Shown here piece by piece: positions 1-12,349 of a stretch of 26,543 bases of DNA. The DNA is from Hymenopellis radicata (taxonomy: Eukaryota; Basidiomycota; Agaricomycetes; Agaricales; Physalacriaceae): NCBI GenBank assembly GCA_015501595.1, contig JADNRX010000687.1, positions 1 to 26,543 on the forward strand. Reading direction: 5' to 3'. Position numbers and translations under genes: made by a program. The notes under the pieces were generated by a model. The model was given only the letters and a program-made list of their open reading frames with translations, was not told the origin of the DNA and searched no databases. Every line of letters starts with the position of its first letter. Position 1 is the stretch's first letter.

Positions 1-2233
<2,233 letters not shown>

Positions 2234-2484
2234 TTTATGACTTTTTGATGAATTTATTTGGGACCTCTTGTAATGACCAGATGGATGTACTTATTGACGA
2301 CACTTTTTTTGAATGTTTTCGTTGTTTTCTTTTCGTAATATTCGTTGCATACATCTATTATAACCCAAGTACAACATTCCCGCATTATTTCCCCCTCGCC
2401 ATGAGTTACATTTAGACCGTCTGTCGGTCTACGACGTGTTGCTGTAATCTGCCAGCAAGAAAGACGTGGGCTGTCAAATGGAGG
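2234..2484. other. Convergent intergenic spacer
   Basis: AT-richer spacer between the kinase 3' end on the plus strand and the MYND-1 3' end on the minus strand. I see no gene in it; it probably holds both 3' UTRs. Confidence 0.5.
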
Positions 2485-4122
2485 TTATATATTGACGTTT
2501 TGAACGAGACAGAAATAAAAACTTGCCGAGTCGAAATCAGCAGTGAACGGCACGACGACCATAATGAAGCCGTTCTGCGCCTGAGGCAGGTTGTGCCCGC
2601 AGCGGGCATCCTGCCCGGCCGCATGAACGGGTTGAGCTTCCACGCCTGCTCGTACGACTTGCGATGTGGAACACTGCAGGTACCCGGACTGCACTGGGGC
2701 GTCGCGCGCCGACGACAGCAGGGTCTGACACACCTGGCGCGCCATACTCAGCGACTTTTCCTGGTAGTCCGTGACGGCGAACGGGATGCTGAACTTCATC
2801 GCGTACACCATCACCTGCCGCCACGTCGGATACGCGGCGAGCCCGGCGTTGAGTGCGATGAGCGCGTCGGGTGGGCGTCTGCGTCGGGGTAGTCGTGCGG
2901 GTCGAGAGAAGGGCTGAAGGTGTTTTCGCCCCTTAGGAGGACGCGTATCGAGCCGCCGCCGCAGGATTCGGGTGCGCTGTAGGACAGGACTTGGCCTGAT
3001 GGGGCGGGAGGTGGTAGTGCATCGCGACAAAGGCTGATGTGCCGTACAGGACGAGCGTCAGATCGGTGTTGGGCAGAAGAAGGGCTAGTTCGCGAAAGCT
3101 TGAGAGTAGTGACGTAAGTTCAGAAAGCCACAGGACGTGGGGTGTAGACGTTGGACTTACACATTAAGGAAGTATATCTCATCCTGCAAACCGGGACATG
3201 TATTAGTTATAGTGCGAATAGTCAAGAGATGGGATATATGTACATACCTCGACACCCAAGTAATACACCGTCAATTCCTTACGCCCATCATGCACGGCCT
3301 GTCGGGAAACAAGCCCAAGTTCCTCCAAACACCTAAACACAGACAACGCCCAATGCAACCTCAGCGCCGCAGGAGACGCTATCGGCAGCTTCCTCCACCG
3401 ATAATAATCCACCCAGTTATCCTCAAAAACAGGAGGAAAAGACGGCACCGCGTCCTGACAACTCTTGAAATCCCACCGCGGATCTCATCCCCAGGCAACA
3501 TCCACAGCTCTTCATCCGTGCGCGGCTCGAGCCACTCTGAATCGCCCAGATCGTCGTTCCTCGACCCGGGTGCTCTCCCCAGACACCGAAAGCGTTCCCG
3601 ATGCCGAGAAGGCCCTGTTCAGCGAGCACGATGGTTTCCCGGAATTCACCGCGCATGTCGCGTCGACGCGTCCAGGGAAACTGGCCAGCGATTGCATCCA
3701 GCTCTGGTGCTCTGCTCATAAAAACCCTGCGGTGAAGGACGCGTTAGAAGCTCGGATTCCTTAGGGTACAGCGCTGGGAGTGTCACGTACTTTGAGCTGC
3801 GCGCAATCTTGTCTATGACCCGGGACTACACCTTTCCACTCGATAACCTCGTCATCCTGCGCTTTCGCCAGGCACGCGGCACTGCAGTACATGACGGCCT
3901 CACAATCCGGACATGGGAACGGCTGCGGATGGTGAGTGGGTATCAAGTCCATCTTGTATGTAGGATACACACTTCATTAACGATTTCTCGACAGCTGCCC
4001 AAGAGGCAATGATAGTGCAAGGCGGGTAGATTTACAGGCGTGCATGCGTCTATGGTGTCATTGGCGCGCGCAATCGCAACCTCTTTACGACTGGTTTCGT
4101 GCGCAGCCTGTCGCTTTTGCAT
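2485..4122 (-). pseudogene. MYND zinc-finger / MSS51-like C-terminal domain protein, frameshifted
   Basis: The gene reads leftwards from an ATG at 4122-4120. The first exon carries HYHCLLGSC; an intron (GTGTGT...CCGCAG) follows; then CPDCEAVMYCSAACLAKAQ and HRQDCAQL complete a MYND-type Cys/His finger. Downstream are motifs typical of fungal MSS51-like proteins: GQFPWTRR, AEQGLLG, FEDNWVDYYRWR, LTVYYLGVE, then DEIYFLNV, SFRELALLLPNTDLTLVLYG and PDALIALNAGLAAYPTW. These motifs fall in different frames. Shifts are needed near 3565, 3478, 3003 (a G/C run), 2872 and 2600, and the junction before the FPW exon is out of phase. Continuous translation is therefore impossible without corrections. The family usually lacks a demonstrated catalytic role; yeast MSS51 acts in mitochondrial COX1 expression, but equivalence here is not implied. 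It could be a real pseudogene or an indel-rich stretch of assembly. Confidence 0.75.
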
Positions 4123-4580
4123 GATTTGTCGACTGCAGGTTTGTTACAAGATGGGGAGCAATTAAGATAGCATCGCTTACCTTCACCCAAACACACTGTC
4201 AGTGATGGAAAGAAAGAGAGTGTGCGGATGTGCGGAGTTAAAATAATGATGGACCATTTGCTTTGTAAATCATAAGTAAGGGCTCTCTGACATGCTGATG
4301 GTGTTTCCGTAGCAGCGCCCACCGTGAGTCTCCGTGACAGTAATATATCAGCGCTATAATTTAGCCTGGGCCTTTACGTTCCTGGTGGACGCAAGCGGAC
4401 GCGAGCAGACGCGACAATTTGAATTTTACCCAAATGATTCCGAGTCGCGTATAGAGGCTTGATCTCCGTATGTATAAAGACGGTCTGTATGACAACCATG
4501 CGAGCCTTGACGCGTGGGATAATACAACATTCTTGATTCGATTCTTGCAAACGGTTATAGTACAGGAAACGGGTCTTCGT
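4123..4580. other. Intergenic spacer
   Basis: About 460 nt between the start of MYND-1 and the end of the glutaredoxin gene, both on the minus strand. It should hold the MYND-1 promoter and the glutaredoxin 3' UTR. I recognise no further gene. Confidence 0.5.
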
Positions 4581-5051
4581 CTAGGCGCTGATCAATGTAG
4601 AGAGCTTTCCCTGGCTCTCAAGCGAAAGCGTGGCGTCGCATCCGCCAATGTGCTCTTGGTCTGCAGTAACGAACATCAGCTTATGATTAGCTGCCTGATA
4701 AGAGTAGTACGCACTGATAAAGACATTGGGCACCGTCCTCTGGCCGGTCTTGGACTGCAAGTAGTCTTGAATCGCACTGGTATTCGTCGCGTTCATCAAT
4801 TCTACACCCAAATATGAGTTGTTGATGATGCTGATAAGGGCGGGCAACGCACTCGACAATCTTGATGTCAGCATCGGGATACTTGTCCGCAAAGAGCGCC
4901 TTGGCGCGTCTGCAGTACGGGCAATGGGTCTTGGAGAACACAGTAATCTTGCTCGAGGAGATGGTATCCTACCAGAATGACACGTCAACGCGCCGGCTAC
5001 GACGAGCTTGAAGCAGGTAGTACGGACCTCAACGAATTCCTTGACAGACAT
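4581..5051 (-). CDS. Dithiol glutaredoxin (CPYC class)
   Basis: Small glutathione-dependent thiol-disulfide oxidoreductase of about 100 residues. Exons on the minus strand: 5051-5028 (MSVKEFVE), 4968 down to about 4830, an exon ending at 4715, and 4660-4581. The protein shows TVFSKTHCPYCRRAK (active-site CPYC), KTGQRTVPNVF (cis-Pro TVP motif) and HIGGCDATLSLESQGKL (glutathione-binding GGCD), all hallmarks of Grx1/Grx2. The last intron splices in phase (ATC A|AC CAA). The middle junction is awkward. Splicing at GTGTAG gives IDERDE, as in the family's usual DERDDG segment, but then needs one base removed to enter TSAIQDYLQ. Splicing at ACCAG instead keeps frame but deletes that segment. The ATG at 5051 is chosen because MSVKEFVE is a typical start; the open frame runs upstream without another ATG, so a transit extension cannot be excluded. 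Confidence 0.85.
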   Translation of the reverse strand: MSVKEFVEVRTTCFKLVVAGALTCHSGRIPSPRARLLCSPRPIARTADAPRRSLRTSIPMLTSRLSSALPALISIINNSYLGVELMNATNTSAIQDYLQSKTGQRTVPNVFISAYYSYQAANHKLMFVTADQEHIGGCDATLSLESQGKLSTLISA

Positions 5052-5342
5052 TAGATACTGCTGGGCTTTGGAGGGCGAGGATGAAGAGGCCGTGGTGGGC
5101 ACAAAGTAGCTGGTAATGGCGGGAAAGGCGAGATAGTTATCGATGCTGGAGATGCGTTATATATGCTCAGCCTCACCGCAGATCACAGCAACACAGGATC
5201 ACATGACGATCTAATTTGGCTTACTCGCCCGCTTCGGCGTCCCCCTTGCTCACTCACCACACCACGCCTCGCTTACACCACCAGCTTGTAAGTAGCCGAT
5301 ATCGGAACGACAAATACTAAGCTGCTAATTTACAGAATAACT

Positions 5343-7295
5343 TTAAGATACATCTCCGCGTTGTTGCGCGCAACACAGAGTCAAGATTCCTAATCCAAAA
5401 AGCGTTCCAACAAATCGTCGCGACTCACGTATATCATAAAACACCTTGTCGGACATGCCAACAGCTGCGTCTGAACGAGGGGTCATAGAGAACTCGAATG
5501 GCGCTGGCGTTCGGAACACGCCTCCTTCCCACTTGGCCTCCTTCCCTTCGCGACTAATATTGAAGGTCGCCAATGTGCCCGCGATAAGCAGCCACGCGAG
5601 GATTCGACAAAATGTGCCCCAGGACATCGCCTGAGCCGCAGTCAGAATGAGCTATCATAGAAGGAAAGTTTTACGCCTACCTCCTTCCAAAGCCACACGT
5701 AATTCCGGGGATCCCGGCGCTTTTTCATCTTATCCTCTTCCTTCTTGTCAGTGAACCACCGCTCAGGCTTGAACGCATGCGGATCCGGATACATCGTCTC
5801 GTCACGCAAAATTGCCCATATGTTGCCTATCACCAAGCTTCCTTGAGGTATCCGCATTCCTTCATACACACTCCTCCTCCATGAGGCGATGTGGCAGCAG
5901 AGCGGAACCGGACAGCCCCAGCGCAGGGCTCTGTGTAAATGGCAGATACTACAGCAGTATCGTTTTAGTGCCAGGCGAGGACAGTCAAGACATAATAGTG
6001 ACTTACTGTACGCAGGTGATCCCTATCGGCGAGAGTTGGAACGTGCGCCTCGCGTCACGCTGTCAATCTCTTTTTGCGCAATCGCGACGCACTCGGGATG
6101 CATGGAGATGGCGAGAGAAATGAAAGCATGAGGGAGACCGTCTGCGAATGGTAAGCGTCTAGCTTCAAGTTTGCGTGCTGCTAGGAACTCACGGTATCGC
6201 CGCTCGCAGAATACATGCTATTTGCGGTCCACTTGAGGTCGTGCGTAAACGTGTCATCGTTCTTGAGTGCATCCTTTTCCCGTTCTTCGAGGAGAAGTGA
6301 ACAGAAACTGGGTGAGAAACTACCGGATTTCTGCAGATCAAGTTAGCCTAACTGATGGATCGAAACGATGAGCCTTACCACTGCTGACTTGACAAATGAC
6401 CAAGGTCCCTCGACGAACTCCTCCATCTTGGCCTTCCAAACCTTTGCTTTCCGTTGGAAGCTCAGACCCGGGAGGTAGCTTAGGACAGGGATACTCTCGA
6501 GCGGCAAGTGCTGTAACCAAGGCAGCACATCAACCGCCCAAATCCCACCCCCAGACGCGATCTCATTCTGAAAATATTGACACATTCTGAAGCCAGCCGA
6601 TGAATGGTCTGGATCCTTGCGCCGTCTTCTATTCCAAGAGGCACAGGCTCGTATCCGTACACGACCGCGAGCGTCAGCCCACCGGCATATCGCTGAGTGA
6701 GTGCCCTCACGCGATCGTATCCAATGCTACCGGTCAGGATTTCCTGGAGGAACTGCAGCGTACTGCGTTGAATAAGCGGTTCGTACTTGGGGATGGCTCG
6801 AACGCCAAAGGCGGAAGTGAGAAGGCGACGCTGGCGTTTAGATTGTCCGCTATATGGAGTGAAGGCGACCATGTTCTGGCAGCCGCAGAGCTCACCGGCC
6901 ATGAGCATGTGGGGTTTATCGCTGTAGATCGCACCGCGTTTGTCTAGAAGATCCGACACGGCTTGGGGAGAGGAGAGGAATATCAGAGGCTGCGATAGGA
7001 CGTGTATGTGGATGACAGGGCCATAGGTCTTAGCCCAGCGGGTGATTAGTACGTGCATGGGCGTGCCAGAGGAGCCCGACTGAGCGCTAGAGGGTGTCGG
7101 GGATGTTCGGGGTGACGGATCAGCATCTTGGTACACGTTCACACCAGCCACGGCCATGAGATCTGGGATGTTTCCCAGGAGCGGTATAGGCGTCGGCCCA
7201 GGCGGCAGGTCGCGTTTCCGCGTCAAGTGAACAACGAGGAATACAGTCGACAGGAGTAGGACGCCACCAACGGCGAGGGCGGTAGCAGAGAACAT
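5343..7295 (-). pseudogene. Cytochrome P450 monooxygenase, frameshifted
   Basis: A haem-thiolate monooxygenase, membrane-anchored in the ER and needing a P450 reductase. It begins at ATG 7295 with a hydrophobic anchor (ALAVGGVLLLSTVFLVVHL), then the hinge RDLPPGPTPIPLLGNIP. SDKPHMLMAGELCGCQNM and QSKRQRRLLTSAFG resemble basidiomycete P450s often annotated as O-methylsterigmatocystin oxidoreductase-like. Introns at 6378-6331 and from 6192 are in phase around the I-helix SASGDT. The ExxR helix near 5922-5936 reads as T-E, one missing base, then A-L-R-W. EGMRIPQGS and FKPERWF follow. The haem loop is GFGRR then an intron (5680-5631) then RCPG, with the Cys codon at 5624-5626. Frame breaks appear near 6571 (A4 run), in the exon after the I-helix, at ExxR, near 5880, before the haem loop and near 5605. 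All key residues survive but the frame does not. The 3' end is approximate. Confidence 0.85.
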
Positions 7296-9136
7296 TGTCG
7301 GTGCAAGACGCGCTGGGAGATGTCGCCTAACAGAAACGCGGATTTTATAGAGAAGATGGAGGTGAAAAGATAGGAACGAAAGCTTGACGACAGAGAAGAG
7401 AAGCAAGCCATCAATTCATAACGGCCACGCCTCGCAATTCGAAGCGCCGGCGTTACAGAGGCGTTAGGTAATTTCCGTTTTGAGCGTCGCTGAGACTCCC
7501 TGCCATGCCGTGCCCCGCCCGAGACCACAACGCCGCCCGCGATTGGACATGTCATTCATCGTGAACGCCAAAAGGTAATGGATCTTCACCCGGACCGGTT
7601 CTCCGAGGCTCTTGATGCGTCCATTCTCGCCTGCTTAACGCGTCTAATCCGCCACAGGAACACTGTGGGGATAACGGTACCGACCAAATCGGTCACCACT
7701 TCGTCCACGGCTGCTCCTCCTGCTCTTCCCCAATAGTCAGACAGAATCTATCGCGGACGAGGCCTTGCCATTTTTTATTGGAGCTAGTAATCTGGGTCCT
7801 TCTCCCGCGCTTGTATTACTACCAGTCGTCATCGGGCTCGCAGTCGGAACTGCCATCATGTATATGTACCACGACGCCACCCATCTAAAAATTCTGCCTG
7901 TCGCGTCTTGCCTTATACCCTTCAGGCTAGCGCTGCTCCTACGCGGGTATCCTTCGTCCCAGTACTCGCACTAGTCAGTTTCACGTCGTGCTTCCAGTCA
8001 CTGCCATGGTTATTTGCAAAGTAGACGCCGGGAATGTACCTTTCAGAAACTCCCCCCTTGCAACTTTGCTTGTTCCTGTTCTTTTTGGTCTTCCACAGTG
8101 CGCGTGTGGCGCTATTGACGTGCTTTCTCTCCGGTATCAAGACGTAAGTCTGCTTGTGGGTTCGTTTCCTGATGTCCACGGCTCGCTTCTCTTCCTTGTT
8201 GGCAACCATCAATCAATCATCGCATCGCATCGCAAAAGATTTCGAACGAGGTAGAAGATATGACGGGAACGTTCGCTCTGTTTTTCATTCACTCAACTCT
8301 ATCCATGTTCTGATCTCTCAAGATATCTTCAAGCTGTCCCCGTGTTCATCGGGATTCGGGAACTAGAATCAGCGCTAACCACGTATGTCTTCTAACACTA
8401 GAATATGTTTCGTGTCCAAATTTGGAGGACGGTCACCCAGGCTCTTTCGCTGGAGCCTCGCCGCGGGAACTTGCACCTGGAGCACCGTCGAACCCCGCAA
8501 TCATATCTCAGTTCATCATCCGGATCTCGACGTTTGGACGCGCATCATGATGATCATGTCTCTCCCTTCCCATGTTCTAAGCCCTTTGTAGCAGTGCCTT
8601 GATATAATATTTGGCCTTCATTGAGAGTTACGTGAAGAATGTCGGCCCAGTCATCTCTCCTCCTCGGATCTACATCGGCGTAACAGATCAGGAGAATGTG
8701 ACTGTTTGCGACTCACCAATACAAAAACGCCCTGCAGAGGTGTTGGTTGAACGATACCTCTGCGTAGCACATAAGTATTGTAAGCCAAGGTCCATGACCT
8801 CGGGTCCCGACTGCCATGGATGTCTCCACACGCCGACCGTATTACTCGTAACTCCAAGCTTTAGAGCTGAATATTTGAAGCCTGAGAGTGGCGGGACAAA
8901 GGCGGGATCAGGACGGCGCGCTGCTGCGCCCCATCATGTGGTCAAAGCACATGCCGGTCACTAACAGTTTCAAAACTAGGGCCTCCTCGGTATTGATATA
9001 ACAACTCAGGAGGTTTACTTAGTACGCGCGTCGCGGCGCCGGGCGTGCGCACCCTAAATTTTAAAACTTTTAACTGATTTCAGATTTACAACACCCGATA
9101 AGTTCGGGGGAAAAAGGATCTTCTTATGATTTCTCA
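7296..9136. other. Long gene-poor interval
   Basis: About 1.8 kb. The first few hundred bases should be the P450 promoter. The rest holds only short open frames without recognisable motifs on either strand, and nothing that assembles into a spliced protein by phase and motif. I see no transposon ends, long repeats or RNA gene in it. Confidence 0.45.
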
Positions 9137-9208
9137 TGCCACCTAGCCGGATTGAACGACTGACCTCGTCATTACAAGTGACGCGCTCTACCACTGAGCT
9201 AAGGAGGC
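9137..9208 (-). tRNA. tRNA-Thr (anticodon UGU)
   Basis: The minus strand folds into a complete 72-nt cloverleaf including the discriminator base: acceptor GCCTCCT / AGGTGGC, D-arm GCTC-AGTGGTA-GAGC, anticodon arm CGTCA-CTTGTAA-TGACG, variable AGGTC, and T-arm AGTCG-TTCAATC-CGGCT. Loop positions 34-36 are TGT, which reads Thr ACA codons. There is no intron. The acceptor stem has one U-U mismatch (4-69). CCA is not encoded, as expected in eukaryotes. Confidence 0.93.
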
Positions 9209-10010
9209 ATGTTTATGTCATTTTTAAGAGTATCACAAACATCCTCACTTTTACACTTGATTTGGTACATGAAATACGAGCCATCCATAGTGAATTGCAC
9301 AACTAATTCCATGAGCATTCTCCAACTATCACCAACTATCACCAAGCTGAGACACCCCTTCCGAGATAGGACGTGTACGCCACACTTCACAAGGATTACC
9401 AGTAAGCCTTATAAATCCTACGGCATATCCCCAGAACAAATAGCGCCTTGAGCTCGAGAAGCTATTGACAGCTGGTCTTTAGTCAAACAAATTTGAGTTC
9501 TTGCCGCTTTCCCCACATCAATTCGCACCCCAAACACATCTCCCATGTGGCTATGTTGCTGAACATTGGTCGACTTCGAGAAACCACCTCCTATGTCCCC
9601 CCAAAGATCGACTACCTCTTGGACGCGTAATCCCAATGCCACGCCGGCATTACTCATCGAGTCTGGAAGTCGGATACTACTTAAAAGACCTGAAAATTTT
9701 CCGACCCATACCTCAACATGCATTGACGTTGTTTTGGTTGAGGGCTGTCTTGTTCGAGTGGAAGGCGGCTCCCGTCGTCGCTCGATGGATCTATCACACC
9801 TGCCGTCGGTGGAGGGCATTGTCATTGCTGCCCTCAGAAGTACACGCTGACATCCGACACCAACACGATGATGGCGACAATGGTTAGTTCTTGAGGTAAA
9901 AGTATTTTTAACATGCAGTTAGTTCTCGTTTGTATTAGTTAATTTGTTGGCCGCCCAGTCCTCGAGGGGACCCATGTGGTGTAATACTACTACTACTGCA
10001 TCCCGCCACA
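9209..10010. other. Interval without a recognised gene
   Basis: About 800 nt with overlapping open frames on both strands (up to about 135 codons on the minus strand, 9825-9418) that show no family motif or convincing splice pattern. A 10-nt unit CAACTATCAC is repeated twice at 9323-9342. The last part must contain the promoter and start of the SnoaL-like gene. Confidence 0.4.
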
Positions 10011-10519
10011 GCCCTCTTGCAGACCTACCTCACCGCCGCTTCCGCGCTGGACTGGGATACCTCAGTATCCCTCTTCACACAAGACTTTGTGATAAACGTC
10101 CTTCCAGCTTCAGCAAATCGTCCTTCGCTTAGGAAAGACGAATACGCCGCTGCGCTCAAAGGCAGCATAAACCAGTGGTTCACGCCCAATGCGCTGAAAG
10201 TGAGTTACCATAGACGTGCTGCCCGTCGATGAGGACCTACTAAATGCGGACATCGTAGTTCACTATACAGGACGTCCACGAGACGGTGTCGGGCGACACG
10301 ATTATCGCCCACGTAGGCTGTAGCGCACAAGTTCTGTTCGTCGCTCATTATGACATTTCAACATAGGTGACATCCGGCGGCACTTCAAAGCTGGGCACTC
10401 CATGGTACAACGAGTATATTTTCGTCGTCACCGAGGAGGACGGGAAGATCAAGAAGATCACGGAGTTCATGGATAGTGGTTTCATCAAAGGGTTCCTCGA
10501 GGCTGAGACCAAGGCATAG
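10011..10519 (+). CDS. SnoaL/NTF2-like small protein
   Basis: Three exons read in phase: one ending at 10199, then 10259-10312, then 10367-10519 (stop TAG). Introns are 59 and 54 nt; the first has a TACTAA branch-like site. The protein reads LLQTYLTAASALDWDTSVSL, LFTQDFVINVLPAS, FTIQDVHETVSGDTIIAHV, GTPWYNEYIFVVTEEDGKI and ITEFMDSGFIKGFLE. An N-terminal helix, a 'fight to the end' beta-strand pattern and a final EFMDSxF stretch are typical of the SnoaL-like/NTF2 fold, in fungi usually small cytosolic proteins of unknown substrate. The start is not resolved: the nearest ATG (9974) is in a different frame, and the intron that would join it would be only about 33 nt. The reading frame is open upstream to about 9939. 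Fold call moderately sure, function unknown. Confidence 0.65.
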
Positions 10520-10675
10520 AGCCCATTGTGATACGCGCCCTACAATCAGTAACAATCATGAGTATTCATAGCTCAACTCGGTTGAATGAATGACCCCACT
10601 TTTGCAACAATCGCGGAAGTCCTCCGGGATCAGAGGGAGCCTCCCTGTGAGTCATAACACGATGCGTTGGACGAT

Positions 10676-11498
10676 TTATAGCGCCAATTTCTCGACCACC
10701 TCCGTCGTTTTTCGAACATGTATGCCGACGCCACGCGCCTCATAGCGATCACGAAGTCTCTCGCACTCCACCGTTTCAACGATACCTTGCGGACAAGAGA
10801 ATTTCACCACCCCAATGCCAGCTAAACCCGGGGATAAGGTTATAGAGCATTCGTACACCTGCAACGTAACATGCATCGGCCCAGGTCCTGCGTCGGGAAC
10901 GTATGCCACAGGATACTCCAGCAGTAGAGCTGCAAGGGGAACAGTTACACACGGTGATAATGCATCCGGTAGCCTGAAAGTTGTCGAGCTGCTGTCGATT
11001 GTCTCTCTCAGCATTCTCCACGTTTTACAGAGCCGCTCAGATGGCTGGACAATCCTCGGGGAAGAGCTAGCCGCTATGAAAGTCGTCTCCTCTACATAGT
11101 CTTGTGCCAGAAAGAGCGAAACGTTGACGAAGAACGACTGATCAGAGGTGGGATCGTAAAGATGAACAATGTCAGAAAATAAGGGATCCTTCTAAGACGC
11201 AGTCGCAGAGTCAGCGACTTTGTTCGGTCCGTGGTAGTTGCATCGCGACACATACAGCCCGCAGATTGATGAGAAGAGTGTCAAAGTCCATAGAGACCGC
11301 ATCTACGAGATAGGAAGTGCTGTTATCTTGGATGAGAACAAAAATTAACCCGCGAAAGCAGTTTGAATACCGAATAGACAAAACAACCAAGGCCAAGTCC
11401 GCCGCGAACCTCTTTTTCCTTTCATGTGAGGCGCGGGAGACATTGACGCCTTGCTCGATGATTCGAACGACACGTTCAAAGATTGATGCAGAGATCAT
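10676..11498 (-). CDS. DUF4504 (C1orf74)-like conserved protein
   Basis: Two exons, 11498-11256 and 11191-10676, joined by a 64-nt intron (GTATGT...CTTAG) at phase 0, give about 252 residues without any frame correction. Readable stretches are SYLVDAVSMDFDTLLINLRA, KDPLFSDIVHLYDP, FFVNVSLFLAQDYVEE, ALLLEYPVAYVPD and GVVKFSCPQGIVETVECERL. The 'LL.YPV.Y' and 'FS.P' patterns and the length resemble DUF4504, the family of human C1orf74, whose function is unknown. The first 60 codons are plausible but less certain, since an extra intron may lie between 11326 and about 11400. ATG 11498 (MISASIFERVVRI) is chosen as the first Met that gives a helical start; an upstream Met at 11585 is in the same frame. 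I am sure it is a real gene; the family name is tentative. Confidence 0.6.
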
Positions 11499-11585
11499 GA
11501 TGGTCGAAGGCAAAGATAAAACAGATCGATGGTGGGCTTCACTCATGAGCACGTGTATACTAATCACTATATTTCCAAGAGGCAA

Positions 11586-11939
11586 GCTCTTATAGCAACG
11601 ATAAACATTTCGCTTTGATTTCCCTTGTCGTTGCTCACTGATTTATATGTATACGTGTAGGATTGTAAATAGGGACTTCAACAGCCGGTAAGGCAGTGAA
11701 GCCGTACATGTGCACGTACTTCCAATCATTTGAATCAGCCGTGACAGCAAACAGCCTACAGCTTCGAATGTGCGTCTACCAGAACAGCAACGAGTGATTC
11801 GAACTAGGATGAGGCGTATGACCGCTGTGTGAGAGTACAGCGAGCTTTAGCATGAGAATATACGTACATGATGTACATCGTCTCAGCGTAGCATTAATCA
11901 TGGCTTCGGCGTGCACCTGTCAGACAATGATGAGATCAG
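11586..11939. other. Intergenic spacer
   Basis: About 350 nt upstream of the DUF4504-like gene (minus strand). I see no coding signal; it is the likely promoter region of that gene. Confidence 0.4.
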
Positions 11940-12296
11940 TCATACGATCGGGTCGCTCTCCCGGTGCGTCGTAAATGGATCCTTGGTTTCGTTCTCGAGT
12001 GCGTCTCGAGTGCGAACACCACCAGTTAAACGTTCGGGAGTCATCCTACAACGAAACAGTGCACCATCCCGCCACGAAACAGTAGTCGTAAAACCACAGG
12101 ATTGCTGGAGGGCGGTGCGAACGTCTTCGAGCTGTCGCGATCTGATGGTTTCGTAGAGCCCGCGCAATCGATGCCGGCTGTCGATATCAGTCCGGACGTG
12201 ATGGATCCCACAGTACTCTCTCTCCTCGTGTACCTCGCCATATAAACCCTCACCCTCACTTGAGATATCCGCGGGCTGGATATCTCTGTGCACCAT
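11940..12296 (-). CDS. Hypothetical protein, 118 codons, divergent to receptor 1
   Basis: An open frame read away from 7TM receptor 1. The middle part (HRLRGLYETIRSRQLEDVRT, then CGFTTTVSWRDGALFRC) has amino-acid usage like a real charged helical protein, but I recognise no family. Its first residues MVHRDIQPAD look superficially like a kinase catalytic loop; nothing else kinase-like follows. The ends may be splice-defined rather than the ATG and stop seen. It could equally be a chance frame in a promoter region. Confidence 0.25.
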   Translation of the reverse strand: MVHRDIQPADISSEGEGLYGEVHEEREYCGIHHVRTDIDSRHRLRGLYETIRSRQLEDVRTALQQSCGFTTTVSWRDGALFRCRMTPERLTGGVRTRDALENETKDPFTTHRESDPIV

Positions 12297-12349
12297 TCTG
12301 TACTTCTGCAGGCCAGAATCCCACCCTCCGACGTCGAGCGTCCGTCGTC

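Noticed and set aside
9418..9825. 135-codon minus-strand open frame
   Set aside because: No recognisable motif, overlapped by similarly long frames on the other strand, and no splice-joined extension; not supported as a gene.
12250..12296. MVHRDIQPAD as a kinase catalytic loop on the minus strand
   Set aside because: No DFG, APE or other kinase motif follows; the match sits in a GATATC-flanked palindromic stretch and is probably chance.
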